A DNA stretch of 18,673 nt from an uncultured Dorea sp. GTDB taxonomy: Bacteria > Bacillota > Clostridia > Lachnospirales > Lachnospiraceae. Positions 1 through 6,800 of the stretch are shown piece after piece. Where the stretch lies: positions 1 through 18,673 of the forward strand of contig CAJUBG010000065.1 in the NCBI GenBank assembly GCA_910584575.1, read 5' to 3'. The position numbers and the translations under genes were made by a program. How positions within the stretch are numbered: the stretch's first letter is position 1; every line of letters starts with the position of its first letter. The notes below the pieces were generated by a model. It saw only the letters and a program-made list of their open reading frames with translations, was not told the DNA's origin and searched no databases.

Positions 1-74
1 ATTGTGACAGAAATGCCTTTCAGAACCTTCTTGTCCTTATAGCTTTTTTCTATATCTTCAAATTGCAATTCCAT
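1..74 (-). CDS. ABC transporter ATP-binding protein, N-terminal fragment (cut by window edge)
   Basis: The reverse strand from ATG at 74 reads MELQFEDIEKSYKDKKVLKG and on to the window edge, the usual first beta strands of an ABC ATPase (the 'KSYxxxxVLKGIS' stretch just before the Walker A loop). Only 24 full codons are present, so Walker A and later motifs lie outside. An AGGAAA ribosome site sits just upstream. It starts 19 nt after the stop of the permease gene on the same strand, so it is probably the fourth gene of the marR-led operon and would supply a second nucleotide-binding subunit, either to pair with another permease further left or to form a heterodimer. The family call rests on a short stretch. 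Confidence 0.7.
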   Translation of the reverse strand, partial: MELQFEDIEKSYKDKKVLKGISVT

Positions 75-93
75 AAATGTTTCCTTTCTGTAC

Positions 94-936
94 TTATCCT
101 GGTGCTCCGCCTCCCCGCATTGCCCTTGCCACTTTTACCGTAGAAAAATCTGCCTGATTAAACTTTCCAACACTCAATGCAAAGAAAACCGTTCCGATAA
201 GAACCGTAATCATAAGCCCCATAATCGGCGTTATGACAAAGCCATGAATATCAAATGCCATTCCCTCCCGCACAAGTTCGGCAGAACTCATTTTGTATGC
301 TCCGAGCGCAATATACCGGAAAATAGACGTCACATAGGTAAGTGGATTCAGATATACGACTGGTAAAAGAAAACCTGGCATCATCGTAGTCGGTATATAT
401 GCGCCGGAAACAAACGTCAGCGGCATCATAATCATGGAGCTGATTGTCTGGAACGAAGGAGAGTTGCGTGACACAGTCGCTAAAAACAAGCCGACTGCGC
501 TGAAGGTCATCGCTGAAACAAGCATTACCACAACCAACAGTAAAACCTGAAGCACATTGATTCTAAATCCAATGAACAGGCTGATTATCATGGTAAGAGT
601 CCCCTGTATGGTAGAAATGACTGCCCCCGATAGGATATTTCCGATAGAAATCTGGGAACGTGCAATCGGCGCAACCATAACCTCTTTCATATATCCGTCC
701 GAAATATCCGACAGAATATCTGACGAATTATTGATACCCGTCTGAAAAACAGTCATAATAATGACACCTGCAATCAAATAATTCATTGGTTCACCAAAAC
801 CGTTCATGGAAGATTTCATCATAAAGGAAAACATCACCAACATGAACATAGACATCACGATGCTCCCAATCATCCTCCCCCTGTTTCTGGTGTAATTTAA
901 CAAATTCCTCTGTATAATTGCTGTAACTGGATTCAT
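94..936 (-). CDS. ABC-2 type (DrrB-like) transporter permease
   Basis: A 280-residue integral membrane protein with about six hydrophobic segments (first near residues 24-41, then about 53-66, 100-125, 130-155, 165-200 and a last near 235-258). The 'SGAYIPTTMMP...VVYLNPLTY' stretch is typical of ABC-2 permeases of the DrrB/NodJ group, which export drugs, lipids or polymers using a partner ATPase. Its start overlaps the stop of the upstream ATPase gene by 4 nt (ATGA), which implies translational coupling and a stable pair. The substrate cannot be told from sequence; the MarR regulator at the head of the operon suggests a toxic or drug-like compound. Confidence 0.88.
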   Translation of the reverse strand: MNPVTAIIQRNLLNYTRNRGRMIGSIVMSMFMLVMFSFMMKSSMNGFGEPMNYLIAGVIIMTVFQTGINNSSDILSDISDGYMKEVMVAPIARSQISIGNILSGAVISTIQGTLTMIISLFIGFRINVLQVLLLVVVMLVSAMTFSAVGLFLATVSRNSPSFQTISSMIMMPLTFVSGAYIPTTMMPGFLLPVVYLNPLTYVTSIFRYIALGAYKMSSAELVREGMAFDIHGFVITPIMGLMITVLIGTVFFALSVGKFNQADFSTVKVARAMRGGGAPG

Positions 937-1850
937 GACTGTCTGATCTCCTTTCCTGTGATTGCGAGGAAAACCTCGTTCAATGTTCCATTCTTTGCTT
1001 CAAAATCAAGAATCGTATCTTTACACTCTGCCAAAACAGCAAGCGCATCAGATGCTTTCTTTGTATGGAAAACAACCTTGTTTTCTACTTTCTTATAAGG
1101 AATCTTTTCCTCCTTCAATGTCTTTTCCAGGGTTTCCGTATGCGTACAGCTTGCATCAACCTCGGTTCCGGTATACTGGTGTTTCAAGTTCTCTGGCGTA
1201 TCGTGGGCAACAATCTTCCCATGATCCATAATCACAACCTTTGAGCATACCTCGGCTTCATCCATATAATGCGTGGTCAAAAAAATTGTCATGTTTTTCT
1301 GCTTTTGCATTTTCTGGATATATTCCCATACATTTGCCCTTGTCTGCGGGTCAAGTCCGGTTGTCGGTTCATCTAAAAACAAAACCTTTGGAAAATGCAC
1401 AAGACCTCTCGCAATCTCCACACGGCGCTTCATTCCGCCGGAAAGACTGCCGACAACTGCCTTTTTCCAATCTGTAAGCTCTACTAAGTCAAGGGCAAAA
1501 TCAATTCGCTCTGTAACCTCATTTTTCGGAACCTTATAAAAACTGCAATGATATTTCAAATTTTCCTCCACCGTCATTTTTGCATCCAGCGTAGAATCCT
1601 GAAATACAATGCCGATATCCTTTCTGACTGCCCCCTTTTCTTTGGAAACATCATGCCCATTAATTCGGATACTTCCCTCCGTTTTATCCAGAATCGTACA
1701 TAAGGTATTGATTGTGGTACTCTTGCCTGCGCCATTGGGTCCAAGAAACGCAAAGATGCTTCCCTCATCTACCGTAAATGAAATATCATCTACTGCCTTA
1801 AAATCTCCATATGTCTTTGAAAAATGATCTACTTCAATGATTGGATTCAT
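933..1850 (-). CDS. ABC transporter ATP-binding protein, DrrA-like
   Basis: A 305-residue cytoplasmic ATPase with all ABC motifs in order: Walker A GPNGAGKST (residues 37-45), Q-loop near residue 84, signature LSGGM (136-140), Walker B VLFLDEPTTGLD (about 156-167) and H-loop histidine in LTTHYMDEAE (about 194). The C-terminal third (about 215-305) matches the extra domain of DrrA/daunorubicin-resistance type ATPases, which power two-component ABC-2 exporters. A strong GGAGGAAAAGC ribosome site precedes the ATG. It lies between marR, 88 nt upstream with a terminator-like hairpin in the gap, and the permease, which it overlaps by 4 nt. Confidence 0.92.
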   Translation of the reverse strand: MNPIIEVDHFSKTYGDFKAVDDISFTVDEGSIFAFLGPNGAGKSTTINTLCTILDKTEGSIRINGHDVSKEKGAVRKDIGIVFQDSTLDAKMTVEENLKYHCSFYKVPKNEVTERIDFALDLVELTDWKKAVVGSLSGGMKRRVEIARGLVHFPKVLFLDEPTTGLDPQTRANVWEYIQKMQKQKNMTIFLTTHYMDEAEVCSKVVIMDHGKIVAHDTPENLKHQYTGTEVDASCTHTETLEKTLKEEKIPYKKVENKVVFHTKKASDALAVLAECKDTILDFEAKNGTLNEVFLAITGKEIRQS

Positions 1851-1868
1851 TGCTTTTCCTCCTCATCC

Positions 1869-1904
1869 AAAAAATTAAGCCCTATGGATTGCTTCCCATA
1901 GGAC
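1869..1904 (-). terminator. Intrinsic terminator between marR and the ABC genes
   Basis: On the reverse strand, GTCCTATGG (1904-1896) pairs with CCATAGGGC (1887-1879), a 9-bp stem with one G-U pair and an 8-nt loop, followed by TTAATTTTTT. It lies after the marR stop and before the ribosome site of the ABC ATPase, so it should set a lower level for the transporter than for the regulator, or act as a controlled read-through point. Confidence 0.7.
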
Positions 1905-1938
1905 TTATCGCTATAGATTTATAGTTCCTCTAAGTTAT

Positions 1939-2589
1939 TTATTTGTCTGGTCTGCCGCCAAATGCGCCTCTGTCCGGAATAAAACCGTCATAATCCGGTG
2001 AAAAGCGTTCCACTCCTGGTATGCCTGCCGGGCTTCTCCCTCTCCCAAAAGAGCCGAACGCCCGATCCCGCATAGACATCAACTGTTCAAACTGTTCCTC
2101 GCCCATATGCTCCCTTGCCTGCTCCATCCAGTCTGTTATATGCTCCTCCTCTCTGCCATCAACCTCCTGTATTCCAAACGCTGCAATAATCCTGTCTAAA
2201 TATTCCCCAAACTGCTGCAATTCCTCCAGTGACAGGCAGTCGAGAATTTCCTGATAATCTGTTTCAGGCTGCTGAATCTTTTTTCCTTTTTCCGTCAGAT
2301 GGACAACCATGACCCGTTTATCCTTTTCAGAGGGTTTACGTTCCACATGACCGCTTTTTTCCAGCTTATTTAACAGCTCGTTCAGCGATTGCTGCCGAAT
2401 GCCCAACAGATACGCCAGCTCCCTTGTCTTAATTTCCGGCTGGATTTTCAGCATGGCAAGGATTCTCCCCTGCCCTCTGGTCGGATCGGCAAATGGTCCT
2501 GAATGTGCCTGACTGAACATCTGTCGGCGTTTCATGAGCCATTGCAGCGTAGAGAGCTTTTCATAAATAGCTGTATACATATCATCCAT
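1939..2589 (-). CDS. MarR-family transcriptional regulator with long C-terminal tail
   Basis: A 216-residue protein. Residues about 40-105 form a MarR winged helix: GQGRILAMLKIQ, then TRELAYLLGIRQQSLNELLNKLEKSGHVER (recognition helix region) and the wing KPSEKDKRVMVVHLTEKGKK. MarR proteins bind palindromes as dimers and let go when a small ligand binds. The tail from about residue 170 is rich in Gly, Arg, Pro and Phe (GSFGRGRSPAG..., ending GAFGGRPDK), longer than in a typical 140-150-residue MarR. The start at 2589 follows AAAGGAG. It heads the ABC operon and its own promoter overlaps palindromic sites, which fits autorepression and control of the exporter; that regulatory link is inferred. 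Confidence 0.9.
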   Translation of the reverse strand: MDDMYTAIYEKLSTLQWLMKRRQMFSQAHSGPFADPTRGQGRILAMLKIQPEIKTRELAYLLGIRQQSLNELLNKLEKSGHVERKPSEKDKRVMVVHLTEKGKKIQQPETDYQEILDCLSLEELQQFGEYLDRIIAAFGIQEVDGREEEHITDWMEQAREHMGEEQFEQLMSMRDRAFGSFGRGRSPAGIPGVERFSPDYDGFIPDRGAFGGRPDK

Positions 2590-2609
2590 ATCATGCTCCT
2601 TTCATTTTT

Positions 2610-2684
2610 ATACTGGTACTTGTATCTTTGCTTATTCAATATAATACAGGTACCATTCTAATTTGTCAATAGTACCTGTACTAT
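2610..2684. promoter_or_regulatory. Three related MarR operator-like palindromes
   Basis: A perfect 7-bp-arm palindrome ATAGTAC-CT-GTACTAT covers 2669-2684 and touches the -35 box. A second copy (2641-2656; ATAATACAGGTACCAT on the forward strand, 14 of 16 matching) covers the -10 box and part of the spacer. A third, weaker copy with ATAC/GTAT arms (2610-2625) lies in the leader. All share the core TACNGGTAC. Binding by the adjacent MarR protein is inferred. Confidence 0.7.
2641..2669 (-). promoter_or_regulatory. Promoter of the marR-ABC operon
   Basis: Reading leftward, TTGACA (2669-2664) and TATTAT (2646-2641) are separated by exactly 17 bp, giving a transcription start near 2634, about 45 nt before the marR ATG. 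The match to the sigma-A consensus is 11 of 12. Confidence 0.85.
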
Positions 2685-2771
2685 TTTTTGAAAAATATTA
2701 CTTGCAGATAAAATAAAATCCATTTGGCATATGCCCGTTCATTACCGTAGCCTTTACTCTTTTGACTACAT

Positions 2772-3050
2772 TTACAGATTTACCCCTGCCATTTTTGCAA
2801 AATCAGCTTTCCGCCCGATAAGTTCCGACTGTTTTTCTTTTGACAGGCTTTTAAACATTCAATCTCATCATGTGTAAACGCATTCCGTAATTTATTCAAA
2901 TCAAAATCAAAATTGCTATATCAAGACAGCCATCCCATGTTATCCAATAAATAACGCCATTCCCTTAAACAACAATGACTCAATCTATCGTTATGCAATC
3001 AGCCTTTCATTTTTCATATACTCAAAAATGGCTCTAACATAGATTTCCAT
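2772..3050 (-). pseudogene. Decayed gene of unknown function
   Basis: Reading leftward from an ATG at 3050 that follows a GAGGAG-like site, the frame gives MEIYVRAIFEYMKNERLIA and then a stop. One base later, a second frame continues as NDRLSHCCLREWRYLLDNMG, meets a stop, reads on, and a third frame near the end gives SELIGRKADFAKMAGVNL before TAA at 2772. The protein-like composition in three successive frames suggests a small gene broken by at least two frameshifts and a nonsense change. I do not recognise the family. The rest of the gap 2700-3136 is AT-rich and shows nothing else I can name. Confidence 0.4.
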
Positions 3051-3136
3051 TTTACATTTTTCTCCTCATACTTTCAGTACAGCTTTGTCAAAGTGCTTAA
3101 CGCTACTGGCGTACTGACACATTTATATTTAGCTTT

Positions 3137-3622
3137 TTAAAAAGTCAATCGCATCTGATTCCACGATACATTTCCATGGGTCGATTTATCAGAAATGCCT
3201 TCATTCTTAAAACCAAACTTCGCATAATACGGCACTAATCTGTCTTTGCAGGTGAGCACGACTCCTTTTCTTCCCTGTACTTTCGCAGTTTCGATTGCAC
3301 ACTGAATTAACTGACCGGCAAAGCCGCGATTCCGATATCCGGGAAGCGTATTCACACCAAATATCATCTGCCAGTCGCCGTGTTCATCGTGCATATATGC
3401 TTTTTCGTACATTTCATCAGTCAAGTCAGGCGTGTCGGTAACAAAACCGTCAACAAAGGCAATTAAATGTTCTTCGTCAAACATCAGCCAAAAGTGGTTC
3501 CCGTAATATTGAATTCTTTCAGAAAATTCTTCTTTTGTCGCTGCTTCGGCAGCAGGAAAACAGGCAGCCTCGACGGCGGCGATTTCCTTCAAATCATTTA
3601 TGGTTGCCGTTCTTATCGTCAT
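3137..3622 (-). CDS. GNAT-family N-acetyltransferase
   Basis: From ATG at 3622 the product has 161 residues beginning MTIRTATINDLKEIAAVEAACFP, the standard GNAT opening strand and helix. The acetyl-CoA loop is visible as VNTLPGYRNRGFAGQLIQCAIE (an R/Q-x-x-G-x-A motif), followed by GVVLTCKDRLVPYYAKFGFKNEG, the closing helix-strand unit ending in 'YAKFGF'. The reading frame is open 24 codons further upstream, but AAAGGAG (3632-3638) sits 9 nt before this ATG, which decides the start. It should move an acetyl group to an amine; the substrate is unknown. It stands alone, leftward, with its own promoter. Confidence 0.88.
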   Translation of the reverse strand: MTIRTATINDLKEIAAVEAACFPAAEAATKEEFSERIQYYGNHFWLMFDEEHLIAFVDGFVTDTPDLTDEMYEKAYMHDEHGDWQMIFGVNTLPGYRNRGFAGQLIQCAIETAKVQGRKGVVLTCKDRLVPYYAKFGFKNEGISDKSTHGNVSWNQMRLTF

Positions 3623-3665
3623 ATCTGTACACTCCTTTATACCATCGTTCTCCTTAGCGCTATGC

Positions 3666-3694
3666 ATTATATCACACCTAAGCCATAATTTCAT
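3666..3694 (-). promoter_or_regulatory. Promoter of the GNAT gene
   Basis: Leftward -35 ATGAAA (3694-3689) and a perfect -10 TATAAT (3671-3666) with 17-bp spacing; start expected near 3659, about 37 nt before the ATG at 3622. Confidence 0.6.
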
Positions 3695-3732
3695 TATTTT
3701 TCCCCAATGAAAATATTATCGGTTTTAAAGAC

Positions 3733-3761
3733 TTTACACCACAATCACCGATTGATATAAT
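3733..3761 (+). promoter_or_regulatory. Promoter of the 3809-4156 gene, flanked by an inverted repeat
   Basis: TTTACA (3733-3738) and TATAAT (3756-3761) with a 17-bp spacer. A 7-bp inverted repeat, GGTTTTA (3721-3727) and TAAAACC (3764-3770), brackets the promoter; it may be a repressor site or chance. Confidence 0.7.
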
Positions 3762-3808
3762 AATAAAACCATTTAGATTACTTAAACAAATTGAAGAAGG
3801 AGTTCAAT

Positions 3809-4156
3809 ATGTCATTTACAGAAATATGTATTTATCAAGTCAAGCCGCAAAAAGTAGAAGAATTTGAAACATTAATGTTTGAGGCTAAAGAATTTTTAGA
3901 AAAACAGGAGGGACTTGTTTCGCTTCGGCTGATAAAACGCGGGTATCATATAGATATGGCTCAAATTAAAGAAGGGCTTCCGCCTCTTAAACTTACCCGT
4001 ATAGTAAAAAGTGTCAAGTACATGCTTTATTGGGAGTTTGATACGAAAGAAAGCTATGGAATGGCACAAAAACACCTTTACGACAGCTATTGGAAGTCTA
4101 TCGAAAGGTGTTTAGTAGTTCCACATGATAAATATTTAGGTGAAGTGTTGTTCTGA
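3809..4156 (+). CDS. Small putative dimeric alpha/beta-barrel (ABM-like) protein
   Basis: A 115-residue soluble protein beginning MSFTEICIYQVKPQKVEEFETLM. The pattern of an opening beta strand, 'V...kveeFE.l..eak.fl..qeGlvsl.l', and a later 'YMLYWEFDTKESYGMAQKHLYDSYWKSIER' resembles antibiotic-biosynthesis-monooxygenase/dimeric alpha-beta barrel proteins of about 100 residues, which act as dimers on small aromatic or haem-like molecules. The fold call is from pattern only. The AGAAGGAG site at 3795-3802 places the start at this ATG, not at the in-frame TTG at 3791. It converges on blaR1 with only 6 nt between the two stop codons. Confidence 0.65.
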   Translation: MSFTEICIYQVKPQKVEEFETLMFEAKEFLEKQEGLVSLRLIKRGYHIDMAQIKEGLPPLKLTRIVKSVKYMLYWEFDTKESYGMAQKHLYDSYWKSIERCLVVPHDKYLGEVLF

Positions 4157-4162
4157 TGAAAT

Positions 4163-6013
4163 TCAAAAAATATTCATTTCAGATAGAATAGCCATTACTA
4201 TTTTTGCCGCGTTGCTGCCTGCCGCGTCATCGACGGCGGCAATATTTACTGCAAAGAACCAGGTGTTGTCAGAGGATTCCACATATCCCACAAACCACCC
4301 GTTTATATTCCTGCCGTCTATACATCCCGTACCGGTTTTTCCATAGAGGCTTTTGGAGCCAGATGAATACAGTAGAATAGAGTCCTTTACTGCATCAATA
4401 TTCTCGGTGTTAAAGCCAAGGCTGTTTTCATAAAATTTTTGCAGAAGCTCTACCTGCTCGATGGTTGAAATCTTCAAAGAAGACTCCATCCAGTAGGAGG
4501 AAAGGCTGTCATCAATGTTTTCATTCCCATATCCAATTTTGTGGATATAATGGTCAATGGCAGATGCGCCAAGCTGTTCGTCTATTTTCTGAAAATACCA
4601 ATTTACAGAGGACTGCATGGCAGAGGGCAGGGTTTGGTCAGTGTTCCACTCTTGAAATGAATAATGCTCCCCACTCCATTCCATAAAAGAATCCTCTGGT
4701 GTGATGACTCCGGCCTCCAGTCCGAACAGGGCGTCATAGATTTTGTAGGTTGAGTTTGGGGAGACCCGCAGGGAGGCATGCTCCATGTTATAAATACTCC
4801 ATGCATCCTTGTCCATATCATATAGGACGAAGCTTCCCTTATATTCTTTAAAATGGGAAGATAAGTCTATGTCGGAAATATTTTTTTGAGTGGCAGCCCA
4901 TTTCACAGAGTCGGCTTCTGTTGCATTGGCAGATAACAGGGGAGTAAATCCCAGGAGAAGAACTGTTATCATCAGGAAAGAAGCCATACCGGCCAGTTGT
5001 TTTCTTCGATTTGGTTTCTCGTAGAGAGCGATATTGAGGATTCGACGCTTCATCTGTGTCATGCTTCCACTTAATCCGGCGGCAAAGGGAAAGCCAGGGT
5101 GGGACAGCTTTTGGGCAAAATAAATTAAAGTATTTCCATAATCTGTGTAGGAGTCCGGTGTAAGCAGTTTTAATACGGACGTATCGCAGGCAACTTCTCT
5201 GTCATTTCGCATTTCTCTCAGAGCAAGCCAGAGCATAGGATTGAACCAGTAGACGGCCCCGGCAATGGTCATCACATAACTTATAAATGGATCCTTATGC
5301 TTGTAGTGCTGCAATTCGTGAAAGAGCATGTATCTGATAGGGCGAAGTCTGTCTGTCTCGCGCAGGCATGAATGACAGGCTGCTTTGCAGGCAGATTCCG
5401 TATCCGGCTCACTGTAATCTGAGATTAAGTGAAGGGGCAGGTAGATACGAGGTCTTAGAAAGCCTGATATGACGGGAGATTTCAAAAATGCGGTACTATA
5501 TATTGGAATCTTTTTTGTTATATGAAGCTCATTTAGGCAGTCATTGTATAGTCTGAGGATTTCCTGGTTTTGGAGAGGAAGTGCAGATTTTTTTATGCTT
5601 CGCAGACAGCGCGCAGATTTTACTGTTAGTAAAATCATGAAAAGGATGCCTGCAAGCCATATTCCCAGTAAAATATTTCCGGTAATGGGAGAGGTTCTTC
5701 TGCTTACGGAGATAGTAAAATCATTCAGCCAATTCACATTTTGCGCAGAGGCGATCACTTCTTGATTGAGGATACTTCCGGTATCAGGCAAGGCAAGGGT
5801 ATGCGATACAATACGAGAGAGTAGCCGGGAAAACTCTGCCGGTTGAAACGGTATAAAAGGGACTGTGAGCAGACCGAGCAGTAAAAACCACAGGTGATAC
5901 TGCATCCGGCTTGACAGAATGTTTCTTAATAGATATTTGGAAATCAATAGGACTCCGACTATAATGCTGATGAATAGGTTGCATATGAGAAAGCGAAGCA
6001 TAAAATCAGCCAT
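4163..6013 (-). CDS. blaR1: BlaR1/MecR1-family beta-lactam sensor-transducer (M56 metallopeptidase)
   Basis: A 616-residue membrane protein. Residues about 8-55 and 112-132 hold hydrophobic segments; the cytoplasmic M56 protease domain carries HELQHYKHKD (zinc histidines 232 and 236) and NDREVACD (Glu near 273); a further membrane segment lies near 343-360. The extracellular class-D-beta-lactamase-like sensor follows, with STYK (serine near 421), SVN (about 469-471), YGN (about 495-497) and KTG (about 559-561). In this family a beta-lactam acylates the serine, and the protease then inactivates the BlaI repressor. The SACKAACHSCL stretch (about 207-217) before HELQH is an unusual cysteine-rich insert. 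It follows blaI by 23 nt with an AAAAGGAG site. No beta-lactamase gene is adjacent. Confidence 0.92.
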   Translation of the reverse strand: MADFMLRFLICNLFISIIVGVLLISKYLLRNILSSRMQYHLWFLLLGLLTVPFIPFQPAEFSRLLSRIVSHTLALPDTGSILNQEVIASAQNVNWLNDFTISVSRRTSPITGNILLGIWLAGILFMILLTVKSARCLRSIKKSALPLQNQEILRLYNDCLNELHITKKIPIYSTAFLKSPVISGFLRPRIYLPLHLISDYSEPDTESACKAACHSCLRETDRLRPIRYMLFHELQHYKHKDPFISYVMTIAGAVYWFNPMLWLALREMRNDREVACDTSVLKLLTPDSYTDYGNTLIYFAQKLSHPGFPFAAGLSGSMTQMKRRILNIALYEKPNRRKQLAGMASFLMITVLLLGFTPLLSANATEADSVKWAATQKNISDIDLSSHFKEYKGSFVLYDMDKDAWSIYNMEHASLRVSPNSTYKIYDALFGLEAGVITPEDSFMEWSGEHYSFQEWNTDQTLPSAMQSSVNWYFQKIDEQLGASAIDHYIHKIGYGNENIDDSLSSYWMESSLKISTIEQVELLQKFYENSLGFNTENIDAVKDSILLYSSGSKSLYGKTGTGCIDGRNINGWFVGYVESSDNTWFFAVNIAAVDDAAGSNAAKIVMAILSEMNIF

Positions 6014-6036
6014 AATGTGTAACTCCTTTTGTATGT

Positions 6037-6414
6037 TTATTTTCCGTTTCCTTTAGAAAGAAGGGAACGAAGCTGCTCAAGCTCTGTATCAGTCAGGCCG
6101 TCGCTTTCTATATATGCAGACAGCATGGCGGTGATATTACCGCCGTAAAAACGTTTAAGAAAAGAACGGCTTTCCTGACCGATATATTCATTTTGCAGTA
6201 CAAGAGGAGTATAGACGAATATCCGCCCCTGTTTCTCATAGGAAAGGGCGCCCTTGGTGACCAGACGTTTGATTAGGGTTTGTATAGTCTTTGGGCTCCA
6301 AGCGGTGGTTTTTAATAGTTTTTCCGTGATTTCATTGGTATTGATTGGTGCATATTTCCATATTACCTTCATAACTTCGTATTCAGCTTCGGAAATCTGT
6401 GGTAAATCAGCCAT
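6037..6414 (-). CDS. blaI: BlaI/MecI-family transcriptional repressor
   Basis: A 125-residue protein from ATG at 6414: MADLPQISEAEYEVMKVIWKYAPINTNEITEKLL, then TAWSPKTIQTLIKRLVTKGALSYEKQGRIFVYTPLV, the winged helix (about residues 8-75) characteristic of BlaI/MecI, with a C-terminal dimerisation part ending TDTELEQLRSLLSKG. It represses its own operon as a dimer and is removed after BlaR1 signalling. GGAGGGA (6421-6427) fixes the start at 6414; the in-frame TTG at 6429 overlaps this ribosome site. It is first in a two-gene operon with blaR1. Confidence 0.93.
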   Translation of the reverse strand: MADLPQISEAEYEVMKVIWKYAPINTNEITEKLLKTTAWSPKTIQTLIKRLVTKGALSYEKQGRIFVYTPLVLQNEYIGQESRSFLKRFYGGNITAMLSAYIESDGLTDTELEQLRSLLSKGNGK

Positions 6415-6432
6415 GAGTGTTCCCTCCAAATC

Positions 6433-6444
6433 TTACGTATGTAA
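6433..6444. promoter_or_regulatory. BlaI-type operator
   Basis: TTACGTATGTAA is an inverted repeat whose core TACGTATGTA differs by one base from the TACANNTGTA box known for BlaI/MecI regulators. It lies just after the predicted transcription start and before the ribosome site of blaI, well placed for autorepression. Confidence 0.7.
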
Positions 6445-6451
6445 TAAATAT

Positions 6452-6480
6452 ATTATAGAGGGTATGCATAAAAATGTCAA
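6452..6480 (-). promoter_or_regulatory. Promoter of blaI-blaR1
   Basis: Leftward TTGACA (6480-6475) and TATAAT (6457-6452), both perfect consensus hexamers, with a 17-bp spacer. Start expected near 6445, directly at the operator. Confidence 0.9.
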
Positions 6481-6493
6481 TTTGTTAATTGTT

Positions 6494-6733
6494 TTAAGAT
6501 TTATTAAAAATAACGGTCTTCTCTATATATTCTTCCGCTTTGCCTGAACATTCATCCATATATTCCATTGCCCGCGCCATTGTATCGGTGTCGCCTCTTT
6601 GCTCGGCTTCTTGTAAACTCGAAACGGTGTGTTTAACAGATTCATATTTGTGTTTTCTGTGAAATACTGTTTGAACGTAATGATATGGTACTATGTAGGA
6701 ATTATTTCGAGATTTTCCTCGATAATCATTGAC
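6494..6733 (-). pseudogene. 3' remnant of an unrecognised gene
   Basis: A leftward frame is open for 79 codons and looks protein-like: ...NSYIVPYHYVQTVFHRKHKYESVKHTVSSLQEAEQRGD, then an acidic, helix-rich end MARAMEYMDECSGKAEEYIEKT, stopping at 6494. There is no start codon or ribosome site at its upstream end, where the frame runs into a stop at 6736-6734, so this is best read as the C-terminal part of a truncated gene. The first usable ATG lies about 51 codons in. I do not recognise the family. Confidence 0.4.
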
Positions 6734-6758
6734 TTAAAGTTATTGGCCGTAATACAAT
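6729..6758 (+). promoter_or_regulatory. Likely promoter of the PPOX-family pseudogene
   Basis: TTGACT (6729-6734) and TACAAT (6753-6758) with 18-bp spacing, ending about 42 nt before the pseudogene ATG. Confidence 0.5.
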
Positions 6759-6800
6759 CACCAATATAGTAAAAAAGAAATACAGATGGAGAAGATTCTA

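Noticed and set aside
3623..3694. Upstream start for the GNAT gene at 3694
   Set aside because: The extra 24 codons run across the -10 box of its likely promoter, and the best ribosome site serves 3622.
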